Shown: piece after piece, positions 9,475 through 20,116 of the stretch
Layout: every line of letters starts with the position of its first letter
How positions within the stretch are numbered: position 1 is the first letter of the stretch
DNA from: Pseudomonas abietaniphila
GTDB taxonomy: Bacteria; Pseudomonadota; Gammaproteobacteria; Pseudomonadales; Pseudomonadaceae
DNA: 64,000 nt
Reading direction: 5' to 3'
Assembly (NCBI RefSeq): GCF_900100795.1
Contig: NZ_FNCO01000003.1
Span: forward strand, 434,001 to 498,000
Notes under the pieces: generated by a model
Databases searched by the model: none
Told to the model about the DNA's origin: nothing
What the model saw: the letters and a program-made list of their open reading frames with translations, nothing else
Position numbers and translations under genes: made by a program

Positions 9475-11019
9475 ATGAACCTACTCAAATCGCTTGCCGC
9501 CGTCAGCTCTATCACAATGCTTTCGCGGGTCCTGGGTTTTATCCGCGACACCATCATCGCCCGTGCATTCGGCGCCGGAATGGCAACAGACGCCTTCTTC
9601 ATTGCATTCAAACTGCCCAACCTGTTGCGACGAATCTTCGCGGAAGGCGCGTTTTCTCAAGCGTTCGTGCCAATCCTTGCCGAGTATAAAAGCCAGCAAG
9701 GCGAGGAGGCGACCCGCACCTTTGTCGCTTATGTCACCGGTCTGCTGACCCTGGCATTGGCAGTGGTCACTGTCCTCGGCATCCTTTTCGCGCCATGGGT
9801 GATCTGGGCCACGGCCCCAGGCTTCGCCGATACGCCGGAAAAATTCCAGCTGACCTCTGACCTGCTGCGGGTGACCTTTCCTTATATATTGCTGATTTCG
9901 CTGTCCTCGCTGGCTGGCGCCATTCTCAATACCTGGAACCGTTTCTCCGTGCCGGCCTTCGTGCCGACGCTGCTCAACCTCGCGATGATCTTTTTCGCGC
10001 TGTTTCTCACGCCTTACTTCCACCCGCCCGTCATGGCGCTGGGCTGGGCCGTGCTGGCAGGCGGGCTGCTGCAATTGCTCTATCAGCTGCCGCATCTGAA
10101 GAAGATCGGCATGCTGGTGCTGCCTCGTCTGAATCTGCGGGACACCGGCGTCTGGCGTGTCATGAAGCAGATGCTCCCCGCCATGCTGGGTGTGTCGGTC
10201 AGCCAGATTTCCCTGATCATCAACACCATATTTGCGTCTTTTCTGGCGGCGGGCTCGGTGTCGTGGATGTACTACGCCGACCGTTTGATGGAACTGCCGT
10301 CGGGTGTGCTCGGTGTCGCGCTGGGGACGATCCTGCTGCCGATCCTGTCGAAAACCTACGCGAGCAAGGATCGCCACGAGTATTCGCGCATTCTCGACTG
10401 GGGTCTGCGTCTCTGCTTTGTGCTGGTCCTGCCCTGCACATTGGCGCTCGGGCTGCTGGCGGAACCGCTGACGGTATCTCTGTTTCAGTACGGTAAATTT
10501 GATGCGACCGATGCCGCGAAGACACAAGGCGCTTTGGTCGGCTATGCGGTGGGTTTGTTGGGCATCATTGTCATCAAGGTGCTGGCGCCTGGCTTTTATG
10601 CGCAACAGAATATCCGCACCCCGGTGAAAATCGCCGTGTTCACGCTCGTTGTCACTCAGCTGTTCAACGTGCTGTTCGTTTACGTTGTGCACCTGGCGCA
10701 TGTGGGCCTGGCGCTGGCGATCAGCATGGGCGCTTGTCTGAATGCACTGCTCCTGTTCTGGCAACTGCGCAAACAAGACCTTTATCAGCCGCAACCCGGC
10801 TGGCCGGTGTTTTTGATCAAGTTGCTGGTGTCTGTGGCGGTCATGTCGGGCGTGCTGCTGGGCTTGATGTACGTCATGCCCGCCTGGTCCGACGGGCAGA
10901 TGCTCGAACGCTTCATCAGGCTTGGCGGTCTGGTAGCCGCCGGGGTCGTGGCGTATTTCGGCATGTTGCTGTTGCTGGGTTTCCGCCTGAAGGATTTCGC
11001 TCGCAAGGCGATCATGTAG
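9475..11019 (+). CDS. murJ: Lipid II flippase MurJ (MviN)
   Basis: 514 aa polytopic inner-membrane protein with about 14 hydrophobic segments. It is the MurJ/MviN member of the MOP exporter superfamily that flips lipid II for peptidoglycan synthesis. The N-terminal signature [23 protein letters not shown] and conserved charges ([15 protein letters not shown]) are intact. The ATG at 9475 has no clear ribosome site, so translation may start on a short leader. It is followed by ribF after 118 bases, as in P. aeruginosa. Confidence 0.95.
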   Translation: MNLLKSLAAVSSITMLSRVLGFIRDTIIARAFGAGMATDAFFIAFKLPNLLRRIFAEGAFSQAFVPILAEYKSQQGEEATRTFVAYVTGLLTLALAVVTVLGILFAPWVIWATAPGFADTPEKFQLTSDLLRVTFPYILLISLSSLAGAILNTWNRFSVPAFVPTLLNLAMIFFALFLTPYFHPPVMALGWAVLAGGLLQLLYQLPHLKKIGMLVLPRLNLRDTGVWRVMKQMLPAMLGVSVSQISLIINTIFASFLAAGSVSWMYYADRLMELPSGVLGVALGTILLPILSKTYASKDRHEYSRILDWGLRLCFVLVLPCTLALGLLAEPLTVSLFQYGKFDATDAAKTQGALVGYAVGLLGIIVIKVLAPGFYAQQNIRTPVKIAVFTLVVTQLFNVLFVYVVHLAHVGLALAISMGACLNALLLFWQLRKQDLYQPQPGWPVFLIKLLVSVAVMSGVLLGLMYVMPAWSDGQMLERFIRLGGLVAAGVVAYFGMLLLLGFRLKDFARKAIM

Positions 11020-11137
11020 GATCAGTCGTCGGTTTTTGCCGGTTAACGCCGATTGTTGCGCTTTGCCTCACTGTGTCGCCTGTCGTTGACGGCGGTGTGT
11101 GGTTATAATCGGCCACTTTATGAGCAAGAAGCGCGTT

Positions 11138-12073
11138 ATGCAGCTGGTTCGAGGCCTTCAAAATCTGCGCCCCCAGCATCGGGGCTGCGTCGCCACCATT
11201 GGCAATTTCGACGGTGTTCACCGTGGTCACCAGGCTATCCTGGCGCGACTGCGTGAGCGCGCTGTCGAGCTGGGCCTGCCCAGTTGCGTGGTGATTTTCG
11301 AACCGCAACCGCGCGAGTTCTTTGCCCCGGAGACCGCACCGGCCCGGCTGGCACGTCTTCGCGACAAGCTTGATCTGCTGGCCGCCGAAGGGGTTGACCT
11401 GGTGCTCTGCCTGGCGTTTAACCAGCGTCTGAGCAAGTTGAGCGCCACCGAGTTCGTCGACACCGTATTGATCGACGGGCTGGGTGTTAAACACCTTGAG
11501 GTCGGTGACGACTTCCGGTTCGGATGTGACCGGATTGGCGACTTCGACTTTCTTCAAAAGGTCGGTGCAGAAAAAGGGTTCTCGGTAGAAGCCGCACAGA
11601 CCGTCGAAATCGACGGTGTACGCGTCAGCAGCACCAAAGTGCGCGATGCCCTGGCCAACGGTGACTTTGCGCTGGCCGAGCACTTGTTGGGACGGCCGTT
11701 CGCGATTTCCGGGCGTGTTCTGCATGGCCAGAAGCTGGCCCGTCAGCTGGGGACGCCCACCGCCAACGTGCAACTCAAACGTCGTCGCGTGCCGTTGACC
11801 GGTGTCTATCTGGTCAGTGCCGAAATCGATGGAAAGGTCTGGCCGGGCGTCGCCAACATTGGCGTACGACCGACCGTGGCGGGCGATGGGCGTCCGCACC
11901 TTGAAATTCATATCCTGGATTTTGCCGGCGATATCTATGGCCGGCGTTTGACGGTGGTATTCCACCAAAAGCTGCGTGATGAGCAGCGTTTCGCCTCTCT
12001 GGAGGCGCTTAAGACGGCGATCGATGCGGATGTCGCTGCCGCCCGTGCCCATTGGGGCATGGTCAACCGCTAA
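11138..12073 (+). CDS. ribF: Bifunctional riboflavin kinase / FAD synthetase
   Basis: 311 aa from ATG 11138 ([17 protein letters not shown]); the frame extends upstream to 11099 without a ribosome site. The N-terminal nucleotidyltransferase domain has [15 protein letters not shown] (about residues 19-33) and the SSTKVRDAL motif. The C-terminal riboflavin kinase domain has GTPTANV and [10 protein letters not shown]. It converts riboflavin to FMN and then FAD. It starts the ribF-ileS-lspA-fkpB chain; ileS begins 13 bases after its stop. Confidence 0.95.
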   Translation: MQLVRGLQNLRPQHRGCVATIGNFDGVHRGHQAILARLRERAVELGLPSCVVIFEPQPREFFAPETAPARLARLRDKLDLLAAEGVDLVLCLAFNQRLSKLSATEFVDTVLIDGLGVKHLEVGDDFRFGCDRIGDFDFLQKVGAEKGFSVEAAQTVEIDGVRVSSTKVRDALANGDFALAEHLLGRPFAISGRVLHGQKLARQLGTPTANVQLKRRRVPLTGVYLVSAEIDGKVWPGVANIGVRPTVAGDGRPHLEIHILDFAGDIYGRRLTVVFHQKLRDEQRFASLEALKTAIDADVAAARAHWGMVNR

Positions 12074-12086
12074 CTTAGAGCCTGAA

Positions 12087-14918
12087 ATGACCGACTACAA
12101 AGCCACGCTTAATCTTCCGGACACCGCCTTCCCGATGAAGGCCGGCCTGCCCCAGCGCGAGCCGCAAACTCTGCAGCGCTGGGACAGCATTGGCCTGTAC
12201 CAGAAGCTGCGCGAAATTGGCAAGGATCGTCCAAAGTTCGTCCTGCACGACGGTCCTCCGTACGCCAACGGCAATATTCACATCGGTCATGCGGTCAACA
12301 AGATTCTCAAGGACATGATCGTCCGTTCGAAGACCCTGTCGGGTTTCGACGCGCCTTATGTTCCGGGCTGGGACTGCCACGGTCTGCCGATCGAGCACAA
12401 GGTCGAGGTCACCCACGGCAAGAACCTGCCGGCGGACAAGACTCGCGAGCTGTGCCGTGCCTATGCGGCCGAGCAGATCGAAGGCCAGAAAGCCGAATTC
12501 ATTCGTCTGGGCGTGCTCGGCGACTGGGCCAATCCTTACCGGACCATGGACTTCGCCAACGAAGCCGGGGAAATCCGTGCGCTGGCGGAAATGGTCAAGA
12601 ACGGTTTCGTGTTCAAAGGCCTGAAGCCCGTCAACTGGTGTTTCGATTGCGGCTCTGCGCTGGCTGAAGCGGAAGTCGAGTACCAGGACAAGAAGTCGTC
12701 GACCATCGACGTCGCCTTCCCGGCTGCTGACACCGACAAACTGGCCGCAGCCTTTGGTCTGCCGAGCCTGAGCAAACCTGCCGCTGTCGTGATCTGGACC
12801 ACCACCCCGTGGACCATCCCGGCGAACCAGGCCCTCAACGTTCACCCGGAATTCAACTACGCGCTGGTGGACACTGGCGACCGCTTGCTTGTTCTCGCAG
12901 AAGAGCTGGTGGAAGCCTGTCTCAAACGCTGGAACCTGGAAGGCTCGGTACTGGCCACTGCACCGGGTTCTGCGCTGGAGCTGATCAACTTCCGCCATCC
13001 TTTCTATGATCGTCTGTCGCCGATTTATCTGGCTGACTACGTCGAGCTGGGCGCGGGCACCGGTGTTGTTCACTGCTCGCCAGCCTATGGCGTCGATGAC
13101 TTCATGATCTTCAAGAGCTACGGCCTGACTAACGATGACATCATCAGTCCGGTACAGAGCAATGGCGTTTACTCGCCATCGCTCGAGTTCTTTGGTGGTC
13201 AGTTCATCTTCAAGGCCAACCAGAACATCATCGACAAGCTGACCGAAGTCGGCGCTTTGATGCACACCGAAACCATCACCCACAGCTACATGCACTGCTG
13301 GCGTCACAAGACGCCGCTGATCTACCGTGCCACGGCGCAGTGGTTCGTGGGCATGGACAAGCAGCCAACGGCTGGCGACACCCTGCGCAACCGCGCGGTC
13401 AAAGCCATCGAAGACACCCAATTCGTACCGACCTGGGGCCAGGCGCGTCTGCACTCGATGATTGCCAACCGTCCTGACTGGTGCATCTCCCGTCAGCGTA
13501 ACTGGGGCGTGCCGATTCCGTTCTTCCTGAACAAGGAAAGCGGCGAGCTGCACCCACGCACCGTCGAGCTGATGGAAGAGGTTGCACTGCGCGTCGAGAA
13601 AGAAGGCATCGAAGCCTGGTTCAAGATGGACGCGGCCGAGCTGCTGGGCGACGAAGCGCCGCAGTACGACAAGATCTCCGACACGCTGGACGTCTGGTTC
13701 GACTCGGGTACCACGCACTGGCACGTTTTGCGCGGCTCGCACCCTATGGGTCATGAAACCGGTCCGCGCGCCGACCTGTATCTGGAAGGCTCCGACCAGC
13801 ACCGTGGCTGGTTCCACTCCTCGCTGCTCACTGGCTGCGCGATCGATAATCACGCGCCGTACCGCGAGCTGCTGACACACGGCTTCACCGTGGACGAGAA
13901 CGGCCGCAAGATGTCCAAGTCGCTGGGCAACGTCATCGCGCCGCAAAAGGTCAACGACACGCTGGGCGCCGACATCATGCGTCTGTGGGTTTCGGCCACC
14001 GATTACTCGGGCGAAATGGCCGTTTCGGAAACCATCCTGCAGCGCAGCGCCGATGCGTACCGCCGTATCCGTAACACCGCGCGCTTCCTGCTTTCCAACC
14101 TGAGCGGCTTCAACCCGGCCACCGACATCCTGCCTGCGGATGAAATGCTGGCACTGGACCGTTGGGCCGTGGATCGCGCACTGCTGCTGCAGCGCGAGCT
14201 GGAAGAGCATTACGGCGAGTACCGCTTCTGGAACGTCTACTCCAAGGTGCATAACTTCTGCGTGCAGGAGCTGGGCGGCTTCTACCTGGACATCATCAAG
14301 GACCGTCAGTACACCACCGGCGCCAACAGCAAGGCCCGCCGTTCTTGCCAGACCGCGCTGTTCCACATCTCCGAAGCGCTGGTTCGCTGGATCGCGCCGA
14401 TCCTGGCGTTCACCGCCGACGAGCTGTGGCAGTACATGCCGGGCGAGCGTAACGAGTCGGTCATGCTCAATACCTGGTACGAAGGGCTGAGCGAGTTGCC
14501 GGAAGGCTTCGAACTCGACCGTGCCTACTGGGATCGGATCATGGCGGTCAAGACGGCCGTCAACAAGGAACTGGAAAACCAGCGTGCGGCGAAAGCCATC
14601 GGTGGCAACCTGCAGGCCGAAGTGACGTTGTACGCCGAAGACGATCTGACCGGCGACCTGAACAAGCTCGGCGATGAGCTGCGTTTCGTGCTGATCACGT
14701 CCAAAGCAGGTCTGGCGCCGTTCGCCAGCGCGCCTGCCGATGCCGTGGTCACCGAAGTCGCGGGCCTGAAGCTGAAAGTGGTCAAGTCCGGCTACACCAA
14801 GTGCGCACGTTGCTGGCACTTCCGTGAAGACGTTGGCGTGCACGCTGAGCATCCGGAAATCTGCGGTCGTTGTGTCGACAACATCAGCGGCGCGGGCGAG
14901 GTTCGTCACTATGCCTAA
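12087..14918 (+). CDS. ileS: Isoleucyl-tRNA synthetase
   Basis: 943 aa from ATG 12087 ([20 protein letters not shown]); the frame runs back into ribF, but that part is shadow. It is a class Ia synthetase with HIGH motif in [16 protein letters not shown] (about residues 58-73), a CP1 editing domain, and KMSKSLGN (about 605). A C-terminal zinc site has two CxxC pairs, CARCWHF and CGRCVDN. It charges tRNA-Ile and edits mischarged Val. The stop overlaps the lspA start by 8 bases, suggesting translational coupling. Confidence 0.98.
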   Translation: MTDYKATLNLPDTAFPMKAGLPQREPQTLQRWDSIGLYQKLREIGKDRPKFVLHDGPPYANGNIHIGHAVNKILKDMIVRSKTLSGFDAPYVPGWDCHGLPIEHKVEVTHGKNLPADKTRELCRAYAAEQIEGQKAEFIRLGVLGDWANPYRTMDFANEAGEIRALAEMVKNGFVFKGLKPVNWCFDCGSALAEAEVEYQDKKSSTIDVAFPAADTDKLAAAFGLPSLSKPAAVVIWTTTPWTIPANQALNVHPEFNYALVDTGDRLLVLAEELVEACLKRWNLEGSVLATAPGSALELINFRHPFYDRLSPIYLADYVELGAGTGVVHCSPAYGVDDFMIFKSYGLTNDDIISPVQSNGVYSPSLEFFGGQFIFKANQNIIDKLTEVGALMHTETITHSYMHCWRHKTPLIYRATAQWFVGMDKQPTAGDTLRNRAVKAIEDTQFVPTWGQARLHSMIANRPDWCISRQRNWGVPIPFFLNKESGELHPRTVELMEEVALRVEKEGIEAWFKMDAAELLGDEAPQYDKISDTLDVWFDSGTTHWHVLRGSHPMGHETGPRADLYLEGSDQHRGWFHSSLLTGCAIDNHAPYRELLTHGFTVDENGRKMSKSLGNVIAPQKVNDTLGADIMRLWVSATDYSGEMAVSETILQRSADAYRRIRNTARFLLSNLSGFNPATDILPADEMLALDRWAVDRALLLQRELEEHYGEYRFWNVYSKVHNFCVQELGGFYLDIIKDRQYTTGANSKARRSCQTALFHISEALVRWIAPILAFTADELWQYMPGERNESVMLNTWYEGLSELPEGFELDRAYWDRIMAVKTAVNKELENQRAAKAIGGNLQAEVTLYAEDDLTGDLNKLGDELRFVLITSKAGLAPFASAPADAVVTEVAGLKLKVVKSGYTKCARCWHFREDVGVHAEHPEICGRCVDNISGAGEVRHYA

Positions 14919-15426
14919 TGCGTCGGCTGGCCGTATGGGCCGTCTAGGCTGGCTGTGGTTGAGCGTGCTGGTCGTGGTCATTGACCAGGCCAGCAAGTTC
15001 CACTTCGAGAACTCGCTGAGCCTGTATCAGCAGATCGTGGTCATTCCCAGCTACTTCAGCTGGACACTGGCCTACAACACCGGCGCAGCGTTCAGCTTCC
15101 TGGCTGACAGCTCCGGCTGGCAGCGCTGGTTGTTTGCACTGATTGCTGTGGTGGTCAGTGCGGTGCTGGTGATCTGGCTCAAGCGCCTGGGGCGAAATGA
15201 AACCTGGCTGGCGATCGCCTTGGCACTTGTGCTGGGCGGCGCGCTGGGTAATCTCTACGACCGCATCGCGATTGGCCACGTCATCGACTTCATACTGGTG
15301 CACTGGGACACTCGCTGGTATTTCCCGGCGTTCAATTTTGCCGACAGTGCGATCACTGTAGGCGCGATCATGCTTGCGCTGGATATGTTCAAGAGCAAGA
15401 AAACCGGAGAACCCGTTCATGACTGA
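14911..15426 (+). CDS. lspA: Lipoprotein signal peptidase II
   Basis: 171 aa inner-membrane aspartyl peptidase that cleaves signal peptides of prolipoproteins after diacylglyceryl transfer. Four transmembrane segments are seen (about 12-32, 70-90, 98-117 and 138-160). The catalytic Asp pair is present in VIDFI (D126) and NFADSAI (D145). The start ATG at 14911 overlaps the ileS stop (ATGCCTAA), and its own stop overlaps the fkpB start. A second ATG at 14935 is possible but the overlap arrangement favours the first. Confidence 0.95.
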   Translation: MPNASAGRMGRLGWLWLSVLVVVIDQASKFHFENSLSLYQQIVVIPSYFSWTLAYNTGAAFSFLADSSGWQRWLFALIAVVVSAVLVIWLKRLGRNETWLAIALALVLGGALGNLYDRIAIGHVIDFILVHWDTRWYFPAFNFADSAITVGAIMLALDMFKSKKTGEPVHD

Positions 15427-15886
15427 ACAGTTGATGACCGAACACGCTACACAGGAAACACGCATCGGTCAGAACACGGAAGTCACCCTGCATTTCGCGT
15501 TGCATCTGGAAAACGGCGACACCGTCGACAGCACGTTCGATAAAGCCCCGGCGACCTTCAAGGTCGGCGACGGCAGTCTGTTGCCAGGCTTTGAAGCGCT
15601 GATTTTCGGCTTCAAGGCAGGCGACAAGCGCACTCTCCAGGTTCCACCGGAAAATGCGTTTGGTCAGCCCAACCCGCAAAACCTGCAGGTCATGCCGCGC
15701 TCGCAGTTCAAGGACATGGAGCTGGCTGAAGGCTTGCTGGTGATCTTCAACGATGCGGCCAATACTGAGCTGCCCGGTGTGGTGAAAGCGTTTGACGACG
15801 ATCAGGTGACCGTCGATTTCAACCACCCGTTGTCCGGCAAGACGTTGACTTTCGAAGTCGAAATCTTCGAGGTGAAGGCGCTCTGA
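15419..15886 (+). CDS. fkpB: FKBP-type peptidyl-prolyl isomerase, SlpA/FkpB type
   Basis: 155 aa. It is an SlyD-like small FKBP with an inserted flap: [20 protein letters not shown], then [17 protein letters not shown] and the insert-in-flap segment [20 protein letters not shown]. Family members assist folding and carry chaperone activity in the cytoplasm. The ATG at 15419 overlaps the lspA stop (ATGACTGA) with GGAGA ten bases before. An ATG at 15434 is an alternative start. A terminator separates it from ispH, so ispH can be transcribed separately. Confidence 0.93.
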   Translation: MTEQLMTEHATQETRIGQNTEVTLHFALHLENGDTVDSTFDKAPATFKVGDGSLLPGFEALIFGFKAGDKRTLQVPPENAFGQPNPQNLQVMPRSQFKDMELAEGLLVIFNDAANTELPGVVKAFDDDQVTVDFNHPLSGKTLTFEVEIFEVKAL

Positions 15887-15903
15887 TCGGTCAGATCGCC
15901 TGC

Positions 15904-15930
15904 GGCCCCGACCTGGCTCGGGGCCTTTTC
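15904..15930 (+). terminator. Terminator of the ribF-ileS-lspA-fkpB unit
   Basis: GGCCCCGA (15904-15911) and TCGGGGCC (15918-15925) flank a 6-base loop and are followed by TTTTC, 18 bases past the fkpB stop. Confidence 0.88.
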
Positions 15931-15968
15931 GTTTTTATGTTTCATTGCGCGTAGATACGAGGCACATC

Positions 15969-16916
15969 ATGCAAATCAAACTCGCCAACCCACGTGGCTT
16001 CTGCGCCGGGGTGGACCGTGCGATCGAAATCGTCAATCGCGCGCTGGAAGTGTTTGGCCCGCCGATCTACGTGCGCCATGAAGTGGTTCATAACAAATTT
16101 GTCGTCGAAGACCTGCGCAGTCGCGGTGCGATCTTCGTCGAAGAGCTGGATCAGGTGCCCGACGACGTCATCGTCATCTTCAGTGCTCACGGCGTTTCCC
16201 AGGCAGTACGTACCGAAGCCGCCGGTCGCGGTTTGAAGGTCTTCGACGCCACCTGCCCGCTGGTGACCAAAGTTCATATCGAGGTCGCGCGTTACAGCCG
16301 CGACGGGCGTGAATGCATCCTGATCGGCCATGAAGGCCACCCTGAAGTCGAAGGCACGATGGGCCAATACGACGGCAGCAACGGCGGTGCCATCTATCTG
16401 GTCGAAGACGAGGAAGACGTCGCTAATCTGCAGGTCCAGAACCCTGAAAAATTGGCGTTCGTGACGCAGACAACTTTGTCCATGGACGACACCAGCCGGG
16501 TCATCGATGCCTTGCGTTCGCGCTTTCCTGCCATCGGAGGCCCTCGCAAGGACGATATCTGCTATGCCACGCAAAACCGTCAGGACGCTGTCAAACAGCT
16601 GGCCGACGAGTGCGATGTGGTGCTGGTGGTAGGCAGCCCGAACAGCTCGAACTCCAATCGTCTGCGTGAGTTGGCTGAACGCATGGCGACGCCAGCCTAT
16701 CTGATCGACGGCGCCGAAGACATGCAGCGCAGCTGGTTCGACGGTGCTGAACGGATTGGCATCACCGCAGGGGCTTCGGCCCCGGAAGTCCTGGTTCGGG
16801 GCGTGATTCAGCAGCTGCAGGCCTGGGGCGCTATCGGCGCCGACGAACTGGCGGGTCGGGAAGAAAACATCACCTTTTCGATGCCCAAGGAGTTGCGCGT
16901 CAAGCAGGTTGAGTAA
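15969..16916 (+). CDS. ispH: 4-hydroxy-3-methylbut-2-enyl diphosphate reductase
   Basis: 315 aa from ATG 15969 ([20 protein letters not shown]). It catalyses the last step of the MEP isoprenoid pathway with a [4Fe-4S] cluster. The three cluster Cys are present at about C12 (GFCAG), C96 (ATCPLVTK) and C198 (ICYATQNRQ). The substrate-binding PNSSNSNRL motif is intact. CGAGG lies about 6-10 bases upstream. The preceding terminator suggests its own promoter. It is followed by the convergent pseudopilin gene only 6 bases later. Confidence 0.97.
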   Translation: MQIKLANPRGFCAGVDRAIEIVNRALEVFGPPIYVRHEVVHNKFVVEDLRSRGAIFVEELDQVPDDVIVIFSAHGVSQAVRTEAAGRGLKVFDATCPLVTKVHIEVARYSRDGRECILIGHEGHPEVEGTMGQYDGSNGGAIYLVEDEEDVANLQVQNPEKLAFVTQTTLSMDDTSRVIDALRSRFPAIGGPRKDDICYATQNRQDAVKQLADECDVVLVVGSPNSSNSNRLRELAERMATPAYLIDGAEDMQRSWFDGAERIGITAGASAPEVLVRGVIQQLQAWGAIGADELAGREENITFSMPKELRVKQVE

Positions 16917-16922
16917 ACCGTC

Positions 16923-17426
16923 TCACGCGCACGGTTCGGTGGCGAAGCCTTCGTTTCGAAGGCTGACGCGTCCCGTGACCGCGATGGCGATTTGAGCGTG
17001 GCTGGCGGGTGAGTCCTTGAGGCACACCGCCAGCGTCCCGTTGCCGTTATTGATCAGCCGTCCCGTGCTGTCAAACCCGACGCGGGCCGCGACTCGGGTA
17101 TTGCCCACCACCTTGATGTTTCGATGACCGCTGCGTTCGGCGAGGATCAGTTCATCGACGTCTCGCAACTGATTTCGGTTGGCATCGACGAAAACATTCC
17201 AGCCTCGACTCCATCCGCCCTCAAGGGCCTGCATGATCACCGGCTGACCTCCCAAAATGGCTTCTACGCGCGCCAGCCTCAGGCCGCTGATCAATTGCTG
17301 GGCGGTGTCCTGACGGCGCTGTGAATCAATCAAGGCGCCAAACGCCGGTACTGCCAACGCGGCGATGATCCCAATCAATACCAATCCCGCCAGCAACTCG
17401 ATGAGTGTCAATCCTTGCTGCCTCAC
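16923..17426 (-). CDS. GspH/FimT-type pseudopilin, extra minor-pilin set
   Basis: The frame opens at 17531, but the likely start is GTG 17426 (VRQQG), with AGGGAG just before it. This gives a five-residue leader cleaved by PilD before LTLIELL. The mature protein has the N-terminal pilin helix (about 25 hydrophobic residues) and a C-terminal GspH-like globular part with two Cys. 167 aa fits FimT/FimU. It is divergent from the pilV-pilW-pilX-pilE genes that follow and converges on ispH. Which of FimT or FimU it corresponds to cannot be decided by eye. Confidence 0.8.
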   Translation of the reverse strand: MRQQGLTLIELLAGLVLIGIIAALAVPAFGALIDSQRRQDTAQQLISGLRLARVEAILGGQPVIMQALEGGWSRGWNVFVDANRNQLRDVDELILAERSGHRNIKVVGNTRVAARVGFDSTGRLINNGNGTLAVCLKDSPASHAQIAIAVTGRVSLRNEGFATEPCA

Positions 17427-17597
17427 GCTGGCTCTCCCTGACCCCCAATGCCCTCTAGCAGACCCGCCAGGAGGTGAGATGACAAGAGGGCCGATTGTCA
17501 GCCGATATGTCCGCAAGGTGCGGTTACACACCGGTCAGGCAGGCTTCTGGTTATCGGCTTCAATGGTCCCTGCACACGGACTTGTACAGAGGCGGGT

Positions 17598-18044
17598 ATG
17601 CATACGAGATCGAGACAGGCAGGGATCACGCTGATTGAAGTGTTGGTCGCTCTGGTGGTGTTTTCCATCGGCGCGCTGGGCGTAGCGATGTTGCAGCTCA
17701 ACGCGCTGAAGCACACCGACAGCGCCATGCGCAGTACCCAGGCGAGCTTTATCGCGCAGGACTTGCTGGAGCGCATCCGCGCCAATCCCGACGCGAACTA
17801 TACGTTGTCCTCCCTGAGCCAGGCGCCCGTCTCCGGTAATCCCGATAATCCCAGAGATCAGGACCTGTTCGATTTTGCTGACCAGCTCCGACGCATGGTC
17901 GGGGACGATGCGCAGGCCAGCGTCTCGGTCAACGGTGCTCATGTCACCTTGGCGCTGGACTGGGACGACTCACGCGCTGAGGGGGAAACTGGACACAGGC
18001 AAACGCTCACGCTGAGCAGCCTCACGCAAGCCCTTCGGCCATGA
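17598..18044 (+). CDS. pilV: PilV-like minor pilin, extra set
   Basis: 148 aa prepilin-like protein: MHTRSRQAG with cleavage before ITLIEVLVALVVFSIGALGV, the PilV signature helix. A ribosome site AGAGG lies at 17586-17590. In the family PilV joins other minor pilins to prime pilus assembly from the inner membrane. It is the first of four plus-strand genes with overlapping stops and starts (17598-19675). It is a diverged second copy of the minus-strand pilV at 25844; paralogue function may be partly redundant or specialised. Confidence 0.87.
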   Translation: MHTRSRQAGITLIEVLVALVVFSIGALGVAMLQLNALKHTDSAMRSTQASFIAQDLLERIRANPDANYTLSSLSQAPVSGNPDNPRDQDLFDFADQLRRMVGDDAQASVSVNGAHVTLALDWDDSRAEGETGHRQTLTLSSLTQALRP

Positions 18045-18742
18045 GGCGTCAGACGAAGGGCTTCGGGCTCGTGGAAATCATGCTTGCTTTGGCGCTTGGG
18101 CTGGTGATGTCCCACGCGCTCATGCAGATTTTTATCAGCAGCAAAAGCACCTACCTGAGTCAGGCATCGTCGGCGGGCCTGCAAGAAGATGCGCGTTTTG
18201 TCCTGAGCAAGGTGGTTCAGGAAATACGCCTGGCCGGCATGTTCGGCTGTCTGGCGACGGTTCGTGACGCCAGCGCGGGTGGACAGTTTTCAGCGGCCGC
18301 TCGCGCACCTGTGGAGTGGCAGGCGCAGCAACAGTCACTGACACTGATCACGGCCGGCGTAGGGCAGGGCGGGTCTTGGCATAACTGGGAGATTCATACG
18401 GACTGCCTGTCATCCGCCACCGCATGGACCCGAGGCCGCGCGCCACGTCTTACCGAGGGCGAACTGATGCTGCCGATCCACAAACAGGTGTATCGCTTCA
18501 ATCCGAGCCGGGGCGAGTTGGCGCTCAACGGACAGCCCCTGATCAGTAACGTCCGGGCCTTCAGCGTGCTCTTCGGCGTGGCGTCGGGGGTCGCAGAGCC
18601 CGGCATTACGCGTTACACCGATCAACCCGATCCCGCGTTGATCCGCAGTGTGCGGCTGACATTGACCCTGTTTGACCCGGCAGACCGTACTCAAGAGCAG
18701 ACCTTCAATGTCGTGGCTGCCGTTCGTAACCGGCTTGGTTGA
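18041..18742 (+). CDS. pilW: PilW-like minor pilin, extra set
   Basis: 233 aa. It begins MRRQTKG, cleaved before FGLVEIMLALALGLVM, with the PilW features: a long helix, SSKSTYLSQASS, and EDARFVLSKVVQEIRLAGMFGC. It starts inside the pilV stop (ATGA overlap). It is shorter than the 263-residue PilW of the other set. PilW works with PilV, PilX and PilE in the assembly-priming complex at the pilus tip. Confidence 0.87.
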   Translation: MRRQTKGFGLVEIMLALALGLVMSHALMQIFISSKSTYLSQASSAGLQEDARFVLSKVVQEIRLAGMFGCLATVRDASAGGQFSAAARAPVEWQAQQQSLTLITAGVGQGGSWHNWEIHTDCLSSATAWTRGRAPRLTEGELMLPIHKQVYRFNPSRGELALNGQPLISNVRAFSVLFGVASGVAEPGITRYTDQPDPALIRSVRLTLTLFDPADRTQEQTFNVVAAVRNRLG

Positions 18743-18752
18743 GGAGACACCC

Positions 18753-19241
18753 ATGAACGCTCAACGCGGCGTGGTGCTGATTGTCAGCCTGGTGTTCCTG
18801 CTGATGCTGACCCTGCTCGCCACCTCATCCATGCAAAACGCCACCCTTCAGGAGAAAGTCGCGGGCAGCCTGGCGCTGCGTCATGAATCGTTTCAGAGGG
18901 CTGAAACGGTGCTCAGATCCGCAGAAGCCACGGTTCTTGCGCCCGGATTCTCCCTTCCCGAATGCTCGACCCCGGCGACGTGCCTCCCGCCGATGGAGGC
19001 GCTGACCCGTTCCGCTCCGGGCTCAGGCGGAGCGTCTGGCGTGCGCTGGGTGGCGAGCCTCGGTGGGTTCTATGGCATTCAGTACCTGGGGCAGACCGAG
19101 GATCCAGCCGGCGCAGGAGAACGAGGCGAGTTTCGCCGGCTGTACCGTGTCACGGCCGTCGGCCTTCAGGGCTCCACGAGAACCGTGCTGGAGAGCATTC
19201 ACACCGATAACGGGCGAATCATGTGGCGACAACGGTTATGA
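18753..19241 (+). CDS. pilX: PilX-like minor pilin, extra set
   Basis: 162 aa from ATG 18753, behind GAGGAG (18741-18746); the frame is open further upstream. It begins [22 protein letters not shown] and then has the PilX N-terminal domain pattern [20 protein letters not shown]. Like other PilX proteins it lacks the canonical GFTLIE form of the leader (RG before VVLIVS). There is no adjacent PilY1 in this set, although PilX and PilY1 normally partner. Confidence 0.85.
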   Translation: MNAQRGVVLIVSLVFLLMLTLLATSSMQNATLQEKVAGSLALRHESFQRAETVLRSAEATVLAPGFSLPECSTPATCLPPMEALTRSAPGSGGASGVRWVASLGGFYGIQYLGQTEDPAGAGERGEFRRLYRVTAVGLQGSTRTVLESIHTDNGRIMWRQRL

Positions 19242-19675
19242 ACAAGCGGTCGCTGGTGAGGCGAGGCAAGGGATTTACCCTGATCGAGTTGCTGATCGCC
19301 ATCGCCGTCGTCGCGATCCTGGCGGCGATTGCGTACCCGACGTACACCGAACACACGAAGAAAACCCGCCGCTCGGAAATCGCCGGTGTGCTGGTCGAGG
19401 AAGCGCAAAGGCTGGAGCGCTTTTTCTCCCGCGCGGGGCAGTACTCAAATGCCGCCGGACCGCCCGTTCGGGAGCATGAGGTTTCTGTCGGAAACGCGTA
19501 CTACGCTATCAGTGCCGAGCGTTCGGAGCAGGCATTCGTCCTGACGGCGATGCCTGTCGCCGGGACGCTGATGAGCGGCGACAGGTGTGGCGGGTTCGTG
19601 CTGGAGAACACTGGCAAGCACGACAATGTGGGGATGTCGGGTGGTGCCAGTGTGCAGACGTGTTGGGGGCGGTAG
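19238..19675 (+). CDS. pilE: PilE-like minor pilin, extra set
   Basis: 145 aa from ATG 19238 ([12 protein letters not shown], cleaved before [15 protein letters not shown]). The start overlaps the pilX stop by ATGA. It carries a C-terminal Cys pair (DRCGGF and QTCWGR) typical of a pilin disulfide loop. It ends the plus-strand set and stops 3 bases before the end of the minus-strand pilE, so the two pilE genes are convergent with virtually no gap. Confidence 0.87.
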   Translation: MNKRSLVRRGKGFTLIELLIAIAVVAILAAIAYPTYTEHTKKTRRSEIAGVLVEEAQRLERFFSRAGQYSNAAGPPVREHEVSVGNAYYAISAERSEQAFVLTAMPVAGTLMSGDRCGGFVLENTGKHDNVGMSGGASVQTCWGR

Positions 19676-19678
19676 GTG

Positions 19679-20086
19679 TTATCTCCAACATTCAGCGGTA
19701 ACGGGTGTTTTATTGCCAGCTTGATCAATGGTCAATGTTCCACAAGTGTCAGTGCTTTGACTGCCCTGCGGTGCGACTTGAACCGTGTAGTTCGTCGCGG
19801 TCGGGTTTGGGATAGTCAGCCTGTACTTGCCGGTGGCCGACATCATCGGATCGGCGTAACCGAGCTTCGCTAAAGTGATTCCCGCGTAGGTGTTGTTCTG
19901 CGCATAAAAGCGCTCCACCTTGGCAGCTGCGTCATTCAACAACGCAATTCCTTCGGAGCGATAACCTCGCCTTACATAATCGGTGTAACTGGGGTACGCA
20001 ATGGCCGCCAGAATGGCCACGATCGCGACCGTGATCATCAGTTCGATCAGGGTAAAGCCCTGTTGATGTTTCGGTTTTGCCAGCAT
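19679..20086 (-). CDS. pilE: PilE minor pilin, main set
   Basis: 135 aa from ATG 20086. A TTG two codons upstream (20092) sits at better spacing from AGAGG, so the true start may be 137 aa. The leader ends QQG before [18 protein letters not shown], and DYVRRGYRSEG follows in the helix. A C-terminal Cys pair (DTCGTL and AECWR) is present. It is the last gene of the fimU-pilV-pilW-pilX-pilY1-pilE operon. pilY2, which lies between pilY1 and pilE in P. aeruginosa, is absent. Confidence 0.93.
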   Translation of the reverse strand: MLAKPKHQQGFTLIELMITVAIVAILAAIAYPSYTDYVRRGYRSEGIALLNDAAAKVERFYAQNNTYAGITLAKLGYADPMMSATGKYRLTIPNPTATNYTVQVAPQGSQSTDTCGTLTIDQAGNKTPVTAECWR

Positions 20087-20116
20087 GTTCAAAACTGCCT
20101 CTTCTGGGACTGCTTG

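Noticed and set aside
9481..10794. A 437-codon antisense frame within murJ
   Set aside because: Composition rich in Gln, Arg and His, no ribosome site, and it covers a well-defined membrane protein gene.
12075..14996. A 973-codon open frame antisense to ileS
   Set aside because: It overlaps ileS completely, shows low-complexity Gln/Arg/Val composition and has no ribosome site. The ileS frame has all synthetase motifs.
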